A stretch of 22,668 bases of DNA from an uncultured Oscillospiraceae bacterium (GTDB lineage Bacteria > Bacillota > Clostridia > Oscillospirales > Acutalibacteraceae): assembly GCA_900545655.1 (NCBI GenBank), contig UQZY01000028.1, positions 1 to 22,668 of the forward strand, given 5' to 3'. Shown piece after piece: positions 20,850-22,668 of this stretch. Numbering within the stretch: the first letter of the stretch is position 1; the number at the start of each line of letters is the position of its first letter. Both the position numbers and the translations under genes were made by a program. The notes beneath the pieces were generated by a model, which saw nothing but the letters and a program-made list of their open reading frames with translations, did not search any database and was not told where the DNA came from.

Positions 20850-21860
20850 TCACTCCGAAAAAATTTCCCTTATTTTCTCTGCACGCTTTATATCCCTTAC
20901 CTGACGGTCAAGGGATTCGCCGAATTCAACATTCAAGGTTGCGGGCTGCATGGTGAAAATAAGCTCATTTATCTTTTCACAGGAAACCTTTATCTCGCCG
21001 GAGGTTATTCCTACCTTGATTACGGAAATTGCTTCCATAAACTCGGCGAAGGTCATGACGCGGGCATTTTTGAGCGTGCCGTATGAGCGCCAGAAAATAT
21101 CCTGAAACTTAAGACTTTCCATAAGCTCGGCGCGGCATGCACGCTCCTGCTCTATGATAGAAAGTGAGATGGACTTAAGGTTTGAAATGGCCGCGTCCTC
21201 GGAAATACCAAGCGTAACCTGATTGGAAAGCTGATAAAGCGCACCTGTCGGAGAATCACCTTCGCCGTACGCTCCCGTAAGCACCAGTCCGAGCTTTGAT
21301 ACCATGTTGCTGAGTCGATTTATCTGTCCGCGCATAAGAAGTGCCGGCAACTGCAGCATAACAGACGCTCTCATCGCCGTACCGATATTCGTAGGGCACT
21401 GAGTTAAGTAACCCAGTTTTTTGTCAAATGAGAAAAACAGCTTTTCGTCAAGCATGTTGTCAAGTGTGTTTGAAAGCTCATAAGCCTTTTCAAGCTCAAG
21501 CCCCGGAAGAAGCGACTGAATTTTGAGGTGATCCTCCTCGCATACCATGATGCTGAGAGTCTCATCCTCCGTCATGATAAGAGTTCGCCCGTCGGCACGA
21601 CTTACGAACTCCGGACTCACGATATTTTTTTCGGCAAGAGATATCTGGAGATCCCGTCCAACCTCTATCATGGGCGTAGTTACGAACTTTCCGGGAAGAT
21701 TTTCAGTCAGCACTTCATCAATTTTATCCGCAATTTCATACTTTTCATCATCGGAAAGCTTTATTGTAAAGTTATACCCCTTTACATTGCGTGCAATCTG
21801 TATCCTGGTGTTTATAACTACGTCGTTTTCCGCGCCGTGAAGCGTGTACCACTTAGCCAT
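20850..21860 (-). CDS. mcsB: Protein arginine kinase McsB
   Basis: McsB phosphorylates arginines on proteins, marking them for ClpCP degradation, and acts with McsA. The 336-residue protein has the phosphagen-kinase catalytic fold: NTRIQIARN at 17-25, the CEEDH loop at 107-111, CPTNIGTAMRAS at 155-166, and GAYGEGDSPTGALYQLSN near 197-213. The C-terminus carries RDIKRA, the RDxxRA element of the phospho-arginine sensing pocket. The usual loop reads NEEDH, and here its first residue is Cys. The frame extends to 21917, but ATG 21860 follows GGAGG and overlaps the mcsA stop by 8 nt. clpC, commonly next, is absent: a convergent glycosyltransferase lies there instead. Confidence 0.95.
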   Translation of the reverse strand: MAKWYTLHGAENDVVINTRIQIARNVKGYNFTIKLSDDEKYEIADKIDEVLTENLPGKFVTTPMIEVGRDLQISLAEKNIVSPEFVSRADGRTLIMTEDETLSIMVCEEDHLKIQSLLPGLELEKAYELSNTLDNMLDEKLFFSFDKKLGYLTQCPTNIGTAMRASVMLQLPALLMRGQINRLSNMVSKLGLVLTGAYGEGDSPTGALYQLSNQVTLGISEDAAISNLKSISLSIIEQERACRAELMESLKFQDIFWRSYGTLKNARVMTFAEFMEAISVIKVGITSGEIKVSCEKINELIFTMQPATLNVEFGESLDRQVRDIKRAEKIREIFSE

Positions 21861-22362
21861 TTGAACTGTCACCTCCGAGGTCGCGGATTTCGTCACGAAG
21901 CCTTGCCGCCTCTTCAAAATTCTGTGAGTTTACGGCAGCCTGCATCTGCTCCTTAAGCTCGTTTAGCCTGTACTCAAGCGCAGAGTTCTCCGTAAACGAT
22001 GCACCGGTTTTTCCCGCGTGAATTGCTCTGCCGTGTATCCTCGAAAGACTCGGCTTAAGCTTATCATAAAAAACCTTATAGCAATCGGCACAGCCCATCA
22101 TTCCGGTTCTTATAATCTCTTCAAAGCTTGTCCCGCAGGTCGGGCAACACTCACTTTTCTCGGCATTCGGCAAAGACCTTGAAAACTCCGGAAAAAAGTT
22201 TGCAAGCATGTTGCTTATGTTAAAGCCAAAGCCCGAAAACATGTTGGCGTAGCCGAGATGCTGGGCGCAGTGATAGCAAAGAAAAATCTGACTTGCCTCA
22301 CCGTTCACTATTCTCTTTATGTGCGTGGTTGCTTCGTTTTTTCCACAGTTCTGACAAAGCAT
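21853..22362 (-). CDS. mcsA: McsA, zinc-finger activator of McsB
   Basis: McsA binds and activates the arginine kinase McsB and in several Firmicutes also responds to heavy metals and oxidative stress. The 169-residue protein has four CxxC-type pairs: C3/C6, C29/C32, C73/C76 and C91/C94, arranged as two zinc-binding modules, then a linker and a C-terminal UVR-type helical hairpin at about 131-162 (FEEAARLRDEIRDL). The ATG is preceded by GGGGCGAGG. It is the first gene of the operon, directly behind a strong promoter. ctsR, which normally precedes it, is missing here; a plus-strand Cys-rich microprotein gene diverges instead. Confidence 0.95.
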   Translation of the reverse strand: MLCQNCGKNEATTHIKRIVNGEASQIFLCYHCAQHLGYANMFSGFGFNISNMLANFFPEFSRSLPNAEKSECCPTCGTSFEEIIRTGMMGCADCYKVFYDKLKPSLSRIHGRAIHAGKTGASFTENSALEYRLNELKEQMQAAVNSQNFEEAARLRDEIRDLGGDSSNG

Positions 22363-22388
22363 GCGCCTCGCCCCTTTCTTACCTTTCT

Positions 22389-22417
22389 ATTATCGGTCAA
22401 CAAGCGTTTTTCGTCAA
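22389..22417 (-). promoter_or_regulatory. Sigma-A promoter of mcsA-mcsB
   Basis: -35 TTGACG (22417-22412), 17 nt, -10 GATAAT (22394-22389). A second TTGAC lies in the spacer (22400-22396). The two GTCAA repeats are 18 bp apart, not the 10-bp period of the CtsR box, so CtsR control is not supported. Confidence 0.75.
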
Positions 22418-22424
22418 TAAGTTT

Positions 22425-22457
22425 TTGTAACCAATTCTCTTTTCCCTCCATAGTATG
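22425..22457 (+). promoter_or_regulatory. Possible promoter of the Gly-Cys microprotein
   Basis: Two readings overlap. A sigma-A one is TTGTAA (22425-22430), 18 nt, CATAGT (22449-22454). A sporulation sigma-K-like one is AC (22430-22431), 17 nt, CATAGTATG (22449-22457), close to the CATANNNTA consensus. Neither is strong. Confidence 0.35.
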
Positions 22458-22480
22458 TGATAGGAAAGGAGGAACGATAT

Positions 22481-22621
22481 ATGGGTTTCTGTAATAACAA
22501 CAACTGGATTATTATTCTTATTATCATCCTTATTCTTTTTGCTGACGACGGCTGCGGATGTGGTTGCGGCTGCGGATGCAACAACAATTGCGGATGCAAC
22601 AGCGGATGCGGTTGTTCATAA
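22481..22621 (+). CDS. Gly-Cys repeat membrane microprotein
   Basis: This is a 46-residue frame with an excellent ribosome site (AAAGGAGG at 22465-22472, 8 nt ahead of ATG). The protein has three parts: MGFCNNNN, a hydrophobic run of about 11 Ile/Leu/Phe residues (W9 to F20), and after ADD a tail made almost only of Gly, Cys and Asn, beginning with five Gly-Cys pairs (24-33), then CGC, GCGC and a final Ser. It has 10 cysteines, nine of them in the last 23 residues. The DNA of the tail contains the direct repeat TGCGGATGCAAC (22571-22582 and 22589-22600). I know no named family with certainty; tiny hydrophobic plus Gly/Cys-rich proteins in Firmicutes include YjcZ-like and spore-coat types. Metal binding or disulfide cross-linking is plausible. 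It diverges from mcsA. Confidence 0.75.
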   Translation: MGFCNNNNWIIILIIILILFADDGCGCGCGCGCNNNCGCNSGCGCS

Positions 22622-22668
22622 CCATTTTACGGCATAAAAACATAGTTGAAAAAGAGTCCCGCAGGGGG

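Noticed and set aside
22395..22417. Possible CtsR box ahead of mcsA (two GTCAA repeats)
   Set aside because: CtsR boxes have heptads repeated with 10-bp periodicity. Here the repeats are 18 bp apart and coincide with the -35 and the spacer of a plain promoter.

Overview
The window reads as chromosome of an anaerobic low-to-mid GC Firmicute, most likely class Clostridia (Oscillospiraceae/Ruminococcaceae-like). The clues are strong AGGAGG-type ribosome binding sites, the rimP-nusA-ylxR-ylxQ-infB-rbfA-nrnA-truB-ribF order, McsA/McsB, a GTP-type PEP carboxykinase and a short archaeal/eukaryal-type prolyl-tRNA synthetase. Almost everything lies on the minus strand, so it is best read from right to left.

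Layout, right to left. (1) 22668-20850: a 46-codon Gly-Cys microprotein gene on the plus strand, missed by length-filtered ORF calling, diverges from mcsA-mcsB. Neither ctsR nor clpC is beside them. (2) 20705-19725: a plus-strand GT2 glycosyltransferase converging on mcsB; a bidirectional terminator separates them. (3) 19424-17643: GTP-dependent PEP carboxykinase, divergent from the glycosyltransferase. (4) 17540-16977: an AT-rich region of about 560 bp with several inverted repeats, upstream of an SDR oxidoreductase (16976-16119). (5) acpP (15925-15698), whose terminator overlaps the promoter of proS (15539-14100). (6) The translation/RNA operon rimP, nusA, ylxR, ylxQ, infB, rbfA, nrnA, truB, ribF (13938-6020), with overlapping or closely spaced genes, tandem promoters at 14070-14024 and a terminator at 6015-5978. 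(7) A cassette of ECF-like sigma factor, membrane anti-sigma-like protein and small secreted protein (5782-3940), sitting between ribF and rpsO. (8) rpsO with a probable S15-binding leader, then pnp with a structured inter-gene leader, then a small membrane-anchored protein (312-986) and a terminator at 270-231.

How the genes work together: the central block makes ribosome maturation and initiation factors (RimP, IF-2, RbfA), transcription elongation factor NusA, tRNA pseudouridylation (TruB), flavin cofactors (RibF), nano-RNA/pAp turnover (NrnA), S15 and PNPase. ProRS and ACP are separately transcribed housekeeping genes. PEPCK serves central carbon metabolism, and McsA/McsB mark proteins with phospho-arginine for ClpCP.

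The most unusual signals are: (a) a bipartite motif, CGTTACCTTT, eight variable bases, then CTCCGACTATAT, present exactly twice in opposite orientations around the sigma gene. It looks like this sigma factor's own promoter; one copy faces the anti-sigma gene and the other faces a gene-free stretch of about 105 nt that ends in an intrinsic terminator, a candidate sigma-controlled small RNA. (b) The Gly-Cys microprotein beside mcsAB. (c) Structured RNA leaders at rpsO and pnp. (d) The operator-like repeats before the SDR gene. All functions are inferred from reading the sequence and family knowledge; no searches or folding programs were run.
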